A stretch of DNA of 64,000 nucleotides from Crossiella sp. CA-258035 (GCF_030064675.1 NZ_CP116413.1:6232001-6296000), one strand, 5' to 3'; counted from the first letter of the stretch, positions 17,701-27,000 are shown. Notes: generated from the letters alone by a model not told the origin. Numbers and translations: made by a program.

Positions 17701-20700
17701 GCCGCCGGATCAGCCGGTTCCACACCTGGGCCAGGCGTTCGGGGTCCACGTCCACGCCGTCGAACTCGAAGTAGGAGTGCGCGCCGACCCCGCCGAGCAC
17801 GAACTCGCCACTGCGGCCGAGCAGGTAGGCGCGCTGCACATCGGTGCACGGGAAGGGTTCGTGCCGGTTGGCCGGATCGGGCCGCAGTGCCACCGAGGGC
17901 TCGTCCTCGGTCCGGCCACTGTGGACGGTGGCGGCGAAGTCGGCGAGCCGGGGGTTGCCGAAGAGCCGGTCCAGTCCGGCGTCGGCGAACCCGGCCGCGG
18001 CCAGCCGGGCGATCAGCCGGGTGGCGACCAGGCTGTCCCCGCCGAGCAGGAAGAAGTCGGACTCGCGGCCGATCGCGCCGACCCCGAGCACCTCGGCCCA
18101 CACCGCGGCCACCGCGATCTCGGTCTCACCCCGCGGCGGGGTGAGGACCTGCGCCGGCGCGGCGTGCTCGGTGAGCTCGCGGCACACCCGGGCGCGGTCG
18201 ATCTTCCCGTTGCCGGTGAGCGGGATCTCCGGCAGCAGCACCAGCAGGTCGGGCACCATGTGCGCGGGCAGCCGTTCGGCCACCGCGGCCAGCACCTCAG
18301 CGGTGTCCACTTCGGACGCCGCGGTGATCGCGGCGAGCAGGCGGTGACGTTCCGCGCTCGGGGCCACCACCGCGCGCCGCACCCCGGCGCACTGCTCCAG
18401 GGCGTGTTCGACCTCGCCCAGCTCGATCCGGTGGCCGCGGATCTTGACCTGATGGTCGGCCCGGCCGAGGAACTCCAGGGTGCCGTCCGGCCAGTACCGG
18501 CCCAGGTCACCGGTGCGGTACCAGCGTCCTCCGTCATATTCCACAAAGGACCGCGCGGTCAGCTCGGCATCGCCGCGGTAGCCGGTGGCCACCCCCACGC
18601 CGCCGATCCACAGCTCACCGGGCACCCAGTCCGGGCGGTCCCGGCCGCTCTCGTCGACCACCCGGTAGCGCTGGTTGCGCAACGGGAAGCCGTAGGGCAC
18701 CGACACCCACTCGGCGGGCACGCGCTCGATCTCCAGCGCGTTGGACCAGATCGCCGCCTCCGTCGCGCCGCCGAGGGCGACCAGCAGGCAGTGCCCGTCG
18801 CTGGCCGCGCTCAGCCGGGGCTGGAGGTCCAGGCCCACCCAGTCCCCGGATACCAGGGCGAGGCGCAAACTGTCTCGCAGGCCGCGCTCCCCCGCCGCGA
18901 CCAGCAGCATGTCCAGCAGCGCGGGCACCGTGTTCCACACCGTGATCCCGTGCCGTCGCACCAGTTCCGCCCAGCGGGCGGCGTCCCGGCGTTCGTCCTC
19001 GGTGATGGTCACGATCGAGCCACCGGCGGCGAGCGGCCCGAAGATGTCGTACACGGAGAGGTCGAAGTCCAGCGCGGACACCGCGAGCACCCGGTCACCG
19101 GGACCGATGTCAAAGCGCTCGTTGACCTCCTCGACGGTGTTCACCGCGGCCCGGTGCGACACCTCGACGCCCTTGGGTTCCCCGGTCGAGCCGGAGGTGA
19201 AGATCACGTACGCGGAGGCATCCACGGCCAGTCCGACCGGCGCGGGCAGCGGCGTGCACCCGGCGGCGGCGGTGAGCGCGGCGGCGTCCACGGTGGCGGA
19301 AACCCCGGCCCTGGCCAGGATTCGCGCACGGCGCAGCGGCGGCTGATCCACCCCGATCGGCACGTACATGCCGCCCGCGGCGAGCACGCCGAGCACCGCG
19401 ACGATCTGGTCCGCGCCCTTGGGCAGGGTCACCGCGACCGGGTCGCCGACGCGCACGCCGGTGGCGGTCAGCCAGGCGGCCAGGCGCAGAGCGCGGGCGG
19501 CGACCGTGCCGTAGTCCAGGTCACCGTCCGCGCCGCGGATCGCGGTCCGGCGCGGATCCCGTTGGGCCCAGGCGAAGAAGTCCTCGTGCAGCAGCTTGCC
19601 GGACTCGACCCGGGTGCTCGCGTTGACGGCCTGGCGCACCGCTCGCTGCGCGGCAGGCAGCTCCAGCGGGGCCGGTAGGTCCCAGGTGTCGGCCCCGGCG
19701 GCGAGGTGGCCGACCAGGCGGGTGTAGCCGTCGAACAGGTCGTCGACAAGGCCCTCCGGGAACAGTTCGTCCACCGCGTCCCAGGCCAGCAGCAGCTCGC
19801 CGTTGTCCTCGTAGACCTGGTGGTCCAGCCAGACCTGCGGGGTCTGGGACAGCATCCAGCTCCACTCCCCCAGCTCCGCGCGCACCCGGGGCGGGATGAA
19901 CTCGCCGCCCAGGTTGCAGGCGAAGACCACCGGCGCGCTGCGCTCCCGCCCGGTGTCGGCCCTGGCCAGGTCGCGCAGCACCTCGATGCCGGAGTAGTCG
20001 GCGTGCTCGGCGTTGCGCCGCAAGGTGGTCTGCACGGCTTTTGCTCGGTCCACAAAGGACTGTGACGTGGAGACGTCGACGGGTAACAGCACCAGGTTGG
20101 TGAAGTCGGCGACCAGGTGCGGGACCTGGGCGTGCAGCTGCTGCCGGTCGAACAGCGGCAGGTTGAGCAGGAACCGCGGCGCGGCGCTCCACCGGCCCAG
20201 CGCCTCGGCGTAGGCGGTGGCCAGCGCCATGGCCGCGGTGATCCCCCGGGCGCGCGCCCGCTCCTGGAACCGCTGCCAGTCCGTTGTGGACAGTCGATGG
20301 ACGCGGCGGCGGAACCGCGGCCGGTGCACGGTTTCCGGGGCTACGGCCAGTGGCAGCTGTGGCCCGCCCGGCAGCTCGTCCAGCTGGTCCTGCCAGTAGG
20401 CCTTGGCACGCTCGCGGTCGGCGGCGCGGGTGGCCTCGCGCTGGGCGAGGTACTGCGAGAAGCTGAAGTCCAGCGGCGGCAGGGCTTCGCCGCGGTACAG
20501 CTCGGCCAGGTCGGCCAACAGGATCTGGATGCTGAGCACGTCGGCGACCAGCAGGTCGATGTTGAGGTGCAGCACCGAGCCGCCGTCGAACTGGGTGAGC
20601 TGGACATCGAACACCTCACCCCGCTGCACCGCCAGCCGCCGGTGCCCGAGCTGCTCACGCACCTCCGCCAGCCGAAGCGCCGCAACGGGTTCAGCCAGCC

Positions 20701-21226
20701 CGGTGAGATCACGCACGGTCAGCCCCGGCCACGGGCTCTCCGGCAGCACCTGCTGGGTGCCGTCGGCGTGGAACCGCGCCCGCAGCATCGGATGTCGCGC
20801 CGCCAGCGCCCGCACTGCCGCCTCCAGGCGTCCGGCATCCAGCGGTGATCCGGTCAGCTCCACGCAGGCGTGGCAGCCGACTCCGCCGAGCCGCTGGTCA
20901 TCCCGCCGCCCGATCCAGTACGCGTGCTGCACCGGAGTTAGGCCGAACGGCGCAGTGGGATCAACCTCGGGCACCACGGCCGGAGTGGCCACTTCCTGAC
21001 TCTCACCCAGGCGTCGGCACCACTCCCCGAGCGTCGGGTGCTCGGCCAGCTCCGCGGCCGAGACCCGGATTCCGGCCCGCCGCCAGCGCCCGACCAGCTG
21101 CATCAGCCGGATCGAGTCCAGCCCCAGCACCAGCAGATCGTCCTGCTCCGCCAGGCTCTCCGGCGCCACCCCCAGCACCGCGGCGACCGTCTCTCGGACC
21201 GCATCGCGCGTCAACGCCCCGCCCAC
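14786..21226 (-). CDS. Nonribosomal peptide synthetase: ArCP-Cy-A-PCP-Cy-A-PCP
   Basis: This 2146-residue synthetase begins with an aryl carrier domain (phosphopantetheine Ser38 in LGLDSIRLM). It continues with Cy1 (about 90-520, DLLVADVLS), A1 (about 540-1025), PCP1 (FFLLGGDSLVA), Cy2 (about 1125-1560, DNIVFDGLS), A2 (about 1575-2040) and PCP2 (FFALGGDSVLA). Both Cy domains carry TPQVWLD. Both A domains show FDLSVYD, VWNTV, L-x-SGDW and LGGATEAAIW, giving the cysteine code DLYNLSLI. Each module has its own A domain and neither contains an epimerase insert, unlike PchE and HMWP2. It would condense an aryl acid with two cysteines to a bis-thiazoline. The GTG at 21226 is the first gene of the operon. 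No aryl-AMP ligase or salicylate synthase lies in the window. Confidence 0.93.
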   Translation of the reverse strand: MGGALTRDAVRETVAAVLGVAPESLAEQDDLLVLGLDSIRLMQLVGRWRRAGIRVSAAELAEHPTLGEWCRRLGESQEVATPAVVPEVDPTAPFGLTPVQHAYWIGRRDDQRLGGVGCHACVELTGSPLDAGRLEAAVRALAARHPMLRARFHADGTQQVLPESPWPGLTVRDLTGLAEPVAALRLAEVREQLGHRRLAVQRGEVFDVQLTQFDGGSVLHLNIDLLVADVLSIQILLADLAELYRGEALPPLDFSFSQYLAQREATRAADRERAKAYWQDQLDELPGGPQLPLAVAPETVHRPRFRRRVHRLSTTDWQRFQERARARGITAAMALATAYAEALGRWSAAPRFLLNLPLFDRQQLHAQVPHLVADFTNLVLLPVDVSTSQSFVDRAKAVQTTLRRNAEHADYSGIEVLRDLARADTGRERSAPVVFACNLGGEFIPPRVRAELGEWSWMLSQTPQVWLDHQVYEDNGELLLAWDAVDELFPEGLVDDLFDGYTRLVGHLAAGADTWDLPAPLELPAAQRAVRQAVNASTRVESGKLLHEDFFAWAQRDPRRTAIRGADGDLDYGTVAARALRLAAWLTATGVRVGDPVAVTLPKGADQIVAVLGVLAAGGMYVPIGVDQPPLRRARILARAGVSATVDAAALTAAAGCTPLPAPVGLAVDASAYVIFTSGSTGEPKGVEVSHRAAVNTVEEVNERFDIGPGDRVLAVSALDFDLSVYDIFGPLAAGGSIVTITEDERRDAARWAELVRRHGITVWNTVPALLDMLLVAAGERGLRDSLRLALVSGDWVGLDLQPRLSAASDGHCLLVALGGATEAAIWSNALEIERVPAEWVSVPYGFPLRNQRYRVVDESGRDRPDWVPGELWIGGVGVATGYRGDAELTARSFVEYDGGRWYRTGDLGRYWPDGTLEFLGRADHQVKIRGHRIELGEVEHALEQCAGVRRAVVAPSAERHRLLAAITAASEVDTAEVLAAVAERLPAHMVPDLLVLLPEIPLTGNGKIDRARVCRELTEHAAPAQVLTPPRGETEIAVAAVWAEVLGVGAIGRESDFFLLGGDSLVATRLIARLAAAGFADAGLDRLFGNPRLADFAATVHSGRTEDEPSVALRPDPANRHEPFPCTDVQRAYLLGRSGEFVLGGVGAHSYFEFDGVDVDPERLAQVWNRLIRRHEMLRAVFDADGRQRILAEVPRFTIEVTEAGADEQAALAALREELSHRVTDLSTWPLFDIRAVRHGGNRLRIGISLDNIVFDGLSTFIVLSEAARLYVDPDAELSTVDVSFRDYLLAVEGVDLARKSSVDYWLDRLPTLPAAPQLPLAVDPATVVRPHFTRRSARLPARDWQRIKDLARAHRLTPSAVLLHCYAEVLAAWSAQQELTVNLTLFDRRDLHPDLANIVGDFTSLALFAHRPEPGESWVAAVRRTQGQLAKDLEHRDFSAVRVQRELAKRLGSVAAAAMPVVFTSALGLDQSMWENLAAARLEQVWAISQTPQVWLDQQVYEAAGDLVFHWDAVAELFPAGLLNAMFAAYRDLVWRLAEDPAAWEQPLPELLPADQQAVRRRVNQTDGPEPDRLLHEGFFATAAEAPERIALCWDGGELTYRELAERALRVAGHLVAAGVQPGDSVAITLPKGPEQITAVLGALAAGGCYVPIGVDHPAGRRERIRRIANVVTSLDTESIVDAQRAAPLAAPIRVDRASTAYMIATSGSTGEPKGVEVSHRAAVNTVEDINERFGVGPQDRVLAVSALDFDLSVYDIFGLLAAGGALVLIGEEERREAGCWLQLCREHRVTVWNTVPALLDMLLSAGETADFPPLRLALLSGDWVGLDLPARLRAATPDCRLVALGGATEAAIWSNALTVREVPRHWTSVPYGFPLRNQRYRVVDERGRDRPDWATGELWIGGVGVATGYRGDPERTAARFVEHDGQRWYRTGDLGRYWPDGTLEFLGRVDHQVKIRGHRIELGEVEAAIEAHPLVRQAVAIALGERGHQRLHAFVLEQENLDTTGMHAFLGERLPAYAVPPRIDRVAEFPLTANGKVDRKALAQLAEATGDQDGDEPRGELETRLAALWARLLGLPGLGRQENFFALGGDSVLAMKLVAMVHNEFGLELSLRQLFAAPTIAALAALTQTQQPDPELSFEEGAL

Positions 21227-21270
21227 ACAGGCACCCCATCCCCATCGACGTCACCCACCAGAGTGAGTAC

Positions 21271-21308
21271 TTAGGGCAGCCTAACCTGAGCTTTTGTTCG
21301 TTGTTCAA
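21271..21308 (-). promoter_or_regulatory. Iron box (IdeR/DtxR-type) and likely promoter of the metallophore operon
   Basis: On the minus strand, bases 21289 to 21271 read TCAGGTTAGGCTGCCCTAA, which agrees with the DtxR/IdeR consensus TTAGGTTAGGCTAACCTAA at 16 of 19 positions. It lies 45 bases upstream of the first synthetase start. A TTGAAC (21308-21303) spaced 19 bases from TAGGCT (21283-21278) gives plausible -35 and -10 elements, with the -10 inside the iron box, so binding of the iron-loaded repressor would block transcription. Iron repression of the operon is therefore expected. Confidence 0.8.
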
Positions 21309-21414
21309 ACCGGTTTCGATTTTATGATGACGATCACGGCCCCGATCGCTCCGGTGCTAGCGAAGCTCGTCGTCACCAAGGTTCGCCTGCCCGCCCGTAC
21401 TGTGCCGGATTCCC

Positions 21415-22264
21415 CTACGACTTGGACAGCCCTTCCACATAGACACCTTTGCGCTTGAGTTGACGAGCACCACGCACGTCTGCCCAGCCGTCGGTGATCA
21501 CTGAGCGCAACCGGGTCAACCCGGTCAGCGGTGTCAGGTCGAGCGTGTGCCTGCCGTGGTCGTCGAGCAGGACGAGCACTTCCAGCGACTCGGCCGCGGC
21601 CAGCGCGCTCAGGTCCATGGTCAGAGTTCCAGCCGGGGCAGCAGCGGGTGAAGCACGGCCAGCCTGCCGAGCGCGATCGCGCCGCGCAGCACCAGCGTGC
21701 GCAGCGCGGGCAGCCCGGTCAGGCAGGGGCTCGCGCGGTCAGCTGCGCCAGGTTGGGCAGGTCGCCGTGGACGCACAGCGCACAGGCCACCGCGGTCTCC
21801 TCGGGGTGAATGGCGATGCTGGGCGGCAGGTGGTCCAGCACCGCCTCGCCGACCACCGTCAGCTCGGTCGCGGCCTTGGTGTCCTTGGGCGGCAACAGTT
21901 TCTCCGTGGCCAGCCGCACCCGCTCCAGCAGCTCGGGACTGCGCTCGGCCCGGCTGAGCAGGCCGCGGATCAGCTCGGTGCGCTGTGCCAGGTTGGCCTG
22001 GCCGGTGGTCATCAGCACCACCTCCCGCCAGGCCACCACAGCATGGCGCACAGCAGCGGGCTGGTGGCCAGCTGGGCGAGGTAGGTGCTGGGTGTCCAGC
22101 TTGCGCAGCAGTTCCGCTTGGCAGGCGGGCAGTTCGGTTTCCAGGTCGGGCGGAGCGAGGGTGGTCATGGCCTCGTGCCACTGTCGGATGAAGGCGCGGA
22201 TGTCCGCGCGCGCCATGGGTTCCACGGTCACGGTGTGGGTTTGGCCGCCTTGAGGGCAGACCAC
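21415..22264 (-). pseudogene. Decayed NACHT-LRR protein gene
   Basis: Fragments in three frames resemble the intact NACHT-LRR protein at 24024-27041. One frame has MARADIRAFIRQWHEAM (compare MGEEEVEVFVRRWHEAI), then a shifted frame reads LAQLATSPLLCAML, then the first frame resumes at WREVVLMTTGQANLAQRTELIRGLL (compare WREVLLMTPGQATNPQRVELFSGLL). The roughly 200 residues that should lie between LLCAML and WREV are deleted. LRR-like pieces follow in two more frames (LTGLPALRTLVLRG; LEVLVLLDDHGRHTLDLTPLTGLTRLRSV), the last ending at 21415. The N-terminal domain and P-loop are absent. This is a relic of a duplicated NACHT gene. Confidence 0.75.
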
Positions 22265-22301
22265 CCAGGTCGGTCATGACAGGCCAGCGTAAGGACCCCG
22301 G

Positions 22302-23201
22302 TCAGCGCGGGTAGCGGATTCCGTTGAAGTTGACTCGAATCGAGTACACTGAGCTGGTCGCGCAGATGTACAGGTTGTTCCTCTTGGGACCGCCAAAAGT
22401 GAGGTTGGCGCAGACCTCGGGCACTCGCAGTTTGCCGATCAGCGTGCCGTCCGGGGCGAAGCAGTGCAGCCCGTCCCCCGCGGCCAGCCAGACCCGCCCC
22501 AGCTCGTCCAGCCGGACGCCGTCCGGGTTGCCAGTGGCGCACTCGGCGAAGACCTCACCGCCGCTGAGGGTTCCGTTGTCCAGCACGGTGAATCGGCGGA
22601 TGTGCCGGTGCCGGGTGTCGGCCACGTACAGCTGCTGCTCGTCGGCGGAGAAGGCCAAACCGTTGGGGCGCGCGAAATCGTCGGCGACCCTGGTGACCTC
22701 GCCGCCGGGGTCGATGCGGTAGACGTGGCAGCCGTCGGTCTCGCTCTCGCCCCGGTTGCCCTCGTAGTCGCTGTCGATGCCGTAGCTGGGATCGGTGAAC
22801 CAGAGCGACCCGTCCGATCGTTGGACGATGTCGTTGGGACTGTTGAGCTTCCGCCCCTGCCACTGGTCGGCGAGCACGGTGACGGTCCCGTCCGGTTCGG
22901 TCCGGGTGACCCGCCGCGCGCCCTGCTCACAGCTGACCAGCCGGCCCTGCCGGTCCACGGTGTGGCCGTTGCTGTAGTTGGCGGGCTGCCGGAAAACCCC
23001 GACCGCGCCGGTGGTCTCGTCCCAGCGCATCATGCGGTCGTTGGGGATGTCGCTGAACACCAGGTACCGCCCGGCCGGGAAGTAGGCGGGTCCTTCCAGC
23101 CAGCGCCCACCGTCGAACAGGACCTCCAGGTAGTCATCCCCCGCGACCCGCTGGAACCGCTCGTCCAGCACCTCGAACACAGCCCGCACTCGGTCAGCCA
23201 T
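22302..23201 (-). CDS. SMP-30/gluconolactonase family protein
   Basis: The 299-residue protein is a six-bladed propeller of the SMP-30/gluconolactonase/LRE family, which hydrolyses lactones using a divalent metal. Likely metal ligands are the Glu of LEGPAYF, the Asn of NSPNDIV and the Asp of GNPDGVRLD; further blades show LWFTDPSYG and QLYVADTRHRHIRRF. No signal peptide is seen, so it is cytoplasmic. The ATG at 23201 is preceded by GAGGCGGAG. It is divergent from the AsnC-type regulator with only 60 bases between the starts, so that regulator probably controls it. The specific lactone is unknown. Confidence 0.85.
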   Translation of the reverse strand: MADRVRAVFEVLDERFQRVAGDDYLEVLFDGGRWLEGPAYFPAGRYLVFSDIPNDRMMRWDETTGAVGVFRQPANYSNGHTVDRQGRLVSCEQGARRVTRTEPDGTVTVLADQWQGRKLNSPNDIVQRSDGSLWFTDPSYGIDSDYEGNRGESETDGCHVYRIDPGGEVTRVADDFARPNGLAFSADEQQLYVADTRHRHIRRFTVLDNGTLSGGEVFAECATGNPDGVRLDELGRVWLAAGDGLHCFAPDGTLIGKLRVPEVCANLTFGGPKRNNLYICATSSVYSIRVNFNGIRYPR

Positions 23202-23262
23202 CTCCGCCTCTTCCTGAATCAGGTTCGGCGGTAAGCTAGCATGACCACATGAGGTTCTGTCG

Positions 23263-23736
23263 ATGATGGATGACACAGATCGCACTCTGCTCGCCGAGCT
23301 ACAGCGGGACGCCACCCAGTCCTATGCCGCACTGGGCGCCGCGGTGGGCCTGTCCGCAGGCGCGGCACACGAGCGAGTCCGGAAACTGAAGGAACGTGGG
23401 ATCATCCGCCGCACCACGGTCGAGGTCGACCCGGCCGCAGTCGGCGCGGGCGTGCTGTCCTTCGTACTGGTGGAGTCCAAGGCCTGGATGGGCGAAGCGG
23501 CCACCCGGAAGGCCTTCGCGGCGATACCGGAGGTTCAGGAAGCGCACATCGTGGCGGGCGCGGCCTCGGTGATGCTGAAGGTGCGCACCGGCACCACGGA
23601 ACAGTTGCAGGACGTGCTGCGCCGCGTCTTCGCGGTCAAAGGAGTCTCCGGCACCCAGACTGTGATGTCGCTGGAGACGATGTTCGAGCGGTCAGTCCAC
23701 TGTGGACACCCTGGACCCGTGGGCGCGCCGGGCTGA
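23263..23736 (+). CDS. Lrp/AsnC family transcriptional regulator
   Basis: The 157-residue protein has an AsnC-type helix-turn-helix at the N-terminus (DRTLLAELQRDATQSYAALGAAVGLSAGAAHERVRKLKERGII) and a RAM ligand domain at residues 65-140. Lrp-like proteins form octamers that respond to amino acids or other small metabolites. It sits back to back with the SMP-30 gene and probably regulates it and itself. The last 20 residues overlap a GC-rich hairpin that can act as terminator. Confidence 0.9.
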   Translation: MMDDTDRTLLAELQRDATQSYAALGAAVGLSAGAAHERVRKLKERGIIRRTTVEVDPAAVGAGVLSFVLVESKAWMGEAATRKAFAAIPEVQEAHIVAGAASVMLKVRTGTTEQLQDVLRRVFAVKGVSGTQTVMSLETMFERSVHCGHPGPVGAPG

Positions 23737-23755
23737 CAGACGACGCGCCCACGGG
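23716..23755. terminator. Bidirectional hairpin between convergent genes
   Basis: A perfect 12-base stem, CCCGTGGGCGCG (23716-23727) and CGCGCCCACGGG (23744-23755), with a 16-base loop. It covers the last codons of the AsnC gene and precedes the convergent small membrane protein gene, so it can end transcripts from both sides. There is no U-tract, as is common in high-GC actinomycetes. Confidence 0.6.
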
Positions 23756-23767
23756 AGATCAAGGACG

Positions 23768-23923
23768 TCAGTACCAATGCGGCCGGCCGCCCACGGCTCG
23801 GCCGGTTCCGCCGAGGACCGCCAGGACCAGCCCGATCACGACCAGCACCATGCCGATCGTCCACAGGACGGAGATGTCGGCAAGAAATCCAATGAGGAGC
23901 AGGATCGCACCGAGAATGATCAC
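23768..23923 (-). CDS. Small membrane protein, DUF6131-like
   Basis: A 51-residue protein consists of two membrane helices (IILGAILLLIGFLAD and LWTIGMVLVVIGLVLAVLGG) followed by a short polar tail GRAVGGRPHWY. The GTG at 23923 is preceded by GGGAGG seven bases upstream, which decides the start over the longer upstream reading. The two-helix pattern and tail resemble the DUF6131 family of small actinobacterial membrane proteins, whose role is unknown. It stands alone between convergent AsnC and the NACHT gene. Confidence 0.75.
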   Translation of the reverse strand: MIILGAILLLIGFLADISVLWTIGMVLVVIGLVLAVLGGTGRAVGGRPHWY

Positions 23924-24023
23924 TGTTGCCTCCCTTTCTGGTGGGGACGCTTCGGGGATTACCGGCCCCACATCTGGCCAAACCTGCCGCGCCGGGGTGC
24001 CGCCGTTCGGCCCAGCGCGACTG

Positions 24024-27000
24024 CTAGTCCCGGATCAGCGACCCGATCCTGGGCGTGACGGCCAGCTTCACCCCTCTTCTCAGCAACGGCCGGAGGTCCT
24101 GGTCATCGCTTTTGTTGTTGGTGTGGACCGTTTCCAACAGTGGCAATGCGAGCAGGGGGCTGAGGTCGGTGTCAGGCGCGAGGTTCCACAAGGTCAAGGA
24201 ACGAAGGTTGCCGCACCGTGCCAAGGGAGCCAGATCAAGTGAGTCGAGACCACCTTCGAGCCCGAAGTGCTCCAGCTTCTTCGCGCGCTGGAGCACTTCA
24301 AGAGCCTGCGGCTCGCGGAGGCCGAACACCATCAGGTCGCGCAGCTTCGGCAACTCGGCGACCAACTGGAGGTCCATACCCGTACACCTGTGCCCCAGGG
24401 TCAGCACCTCCAGTCCACGCAGTTGCTTGAGTGGGGCCAAGCTCGGCAGGACATCCGGACTAAGGAGTGTCAAGACACGAAGGTTCGGCAGCCGAGTCAG
24501 CGCGGGGATGCCGGTGACCCGCCGGGCGTTGACGAGCGCCACGGTGTCGAGAACCGGAAATTGATCCACGAGCCGATCCAGATCAACCTTCCTGGCCCTG
24601 GCGAGTTGAAGGCCGGTCAGCAGCGGCAAGGGAGGTAGGCCCTTGGTGTCAGTAGTCCGGAGTCGCCGGAGCCTCCGGAGAAGCGGTAGGTGGGGATACA
24701 TGTCCGGGCCTTCGACACTGACCCAGCCTGGATGAAGTGGCGCGTCGGCAAGAATTTCTCGGGCGTACCGACCAGGGTCGAAGCTACTCCAGCCGGCCAC
24801 CAACTCGAACTGGACTCCCGCACGCGTGTCAGCCACGTAGCCGGCCAGCAGTCGCTGCGCTCTCGGCCCGCCGATCATGACAGCCAGTTCGACACAGTTT
24901 GCCGCACCCGAGCTGTCCAGGGGCTCGGATCGAGTGGGCATGAAGTCCAGCAGCCATTCTCCCGCAGCAGCCAGCTCCCTGATCTCATCCGGCAGCACGG
25001 GAGGCAGCAACTCCATCGCGACCTGTTCGATCCGCCGCCGCAACTCCTCCCGGATCGGTCTGGGGTTGGCCATGGCCGTGATCACCAACAGTCGCAGCTT
25101 GCGCGCGAGGTCCGGAGCTTCCCGGTCGGCCCGGTCGAGCAGACCGCTGAACAGCTCGACGCGCTGCGGGTTGGTCGCCTGTCCCGGTGTCATCAGCAGA
25201 ACCTCGCGCCAGGAAGGTTCGTGCGCCTCCTTCACCAGCCGCGGGATGTGGTTCTCCTCCACGATCTCCTTCGCGGCCAGGAACTCTTGCAGGGTCAGGT
25301 GCACGAAGTCGATCCGGCCGACCACCGGCTCGCGGATCACTCCGCTGCGCTCGATCAGGTAGTTGAGGATGGTCTCGCCGCTGAGCTCCTTGCCTGCCAG
25401 TCGGATCATCGCCTTGGCGGCTTCGGTGAACTTCTGCTCGACCTGCTTTCTGTCCACTTCGGACAGTTCGTTGAGCGTCAGGTGCCAGGCAAGCCGTTGC
25501 AACAGGGTCTGTTTGGCTTGCAGATCCAGCAGCTGGTCCAGGTCGGTTCGGATGTTCCGGCTCTGGTCCCGGTTCACCAGCAGCATCTCCAGGGCCGCCT
25601 GGTACAGGCTGGTGCGGTCCTTGGGCAGCTGGGTCTCCCGGTCCAGGTTGAGCGCGCACAACATGGCGCACAGCAGGGGGCTGACGGCCAGCGCCCGGAG
25701 ATGGCCTTGGACTGAGAGCTGGCGCAACAGCTCGTCCTGGAACGCGGGGAGTTCGTCGTCGGCGCAGCCCGCCCGGCCGCGGATGGCCTCGTGCCAGCGG
25801 CGGACGAAGACTTCCACCTCCTCCTCCCCCATCGGCTGGACCGCGGCCGAGTGGAACTCCAGCCCGCTGAGCCAGTCCTGGGCAGCCGCCGCAGGCCGCG
25901 AGGTGATGACGTACCGGGCATGCGGATAGGTGCGCACGAGTCCTTGGAGCCAGGACCGGACCAGATCCCTGCGCTGGTGCGGCAGCTCGTCCACCCCGTC
26001 GATCAACAGGATCGCTTGACCGCCCAGCAGTTGGCGGTGCACCCAGCCTGCCGGGAGGAGCTGGAACAGTGGATCGGCCTCCTTGGCGAAGAACTCGTCC
26101 GGCCGCGGCAGCCGCTCCACCTCTGCGAAGCTGCGCAACTTGACCAGCAACGGGACCTGGCCGTTCCAGTGCTCCAACTCCTCCCGGAACCGGCTGCCCG
26201 CCGCCGTCACCGCCAGCCACCGCAGCAACGTGCTCTTGCCGCAACCGGCCTCGCCACGGATGAAGGTCCGGCGATGTGCGCCCAGCACTTTCGAGAGACG
26301 GCTCTCCCTGCCGCCATCGGCGCGCAGGTTCAGGTAGGCCACGCTGAGCCGGACCGAGGACCGCTGGCTGACCGGAACGCCGAGCAGATCCAGCCGATCC
26401 ATCGTCGAGGTGACGAATTCCAGGTAACGAAACCGGAAATCCTCGTCTTTCTCCGCCCCCTCCGGCGCATCCAAGCTGGTGAAGGGCAGCCGATCAAGCA
26501 CCCGCTCGACGTCATCAGCCAGCGTGGTGAGCCGGGCCAGCATCTCCACCGAAGCCCGGGACTGGAATGGTTCCAGTTGGATGACCAGGCGGACCAAGCA
26601 CAGGCAGGCAATGTCCAGGAGTCGGGAGTAGACGGTCTCCGCGTCAGCGGACAAGCCATCCGGCGGAGTCGTGCGGTCCCGGACCGACCTGGCCAGCTTG
26701 CGGTGATCCAAGTCAACCTTGAACAGCGCCTCATCCGTCAACTCATGCCCTGACAACGCTTCGCTAACAGCCGCCAGAGCCGCCGCGATCTCGTGTTCCG
26801 GCAAATGGCGGAACTCCTGCTCCGCCCGAGCTTGGAACCGCGCGAAGACATCCGTGACCATCCGCTCCAACTGCTCGCGCACCTTCCGACGGGTCAAGAA
26901 GTCCCCGACACTGGCGTTGACCAGCTCCGACAGCTCAGCGAAGCGCTGTTTGCGGGCCTTCAGATCCGGCAGCAGCGGCCGGATCACCTGGATGACCGTC

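Noticed and set aside
11535-19678. Very long plus-strand open frames (over 1200 and 1600 codons) opposite the two synthetase genes
   Set aside because: They are mirror frames caused by high GC at third codon positions of the synthetases; their translations are rich in His, Gln, Arg and Gly and show no domain.
21290-21345. Possible Zur (zinc) box in the AT-rich stretch upstream of the iron box
   Set aside because: No symmetric TGA-N-TCA type palindrome of useful quality is present, whereas the adjacent iron box is a 16/19 match.
21719-22264. A 181-codon frame considered as an intact small gene
   Set aside because: Its sequence aligns to two separate parts of the NACHT-LRR protein with a deletion between them, and flanking pieces continue in other frames, so it is part of a pseudogene.
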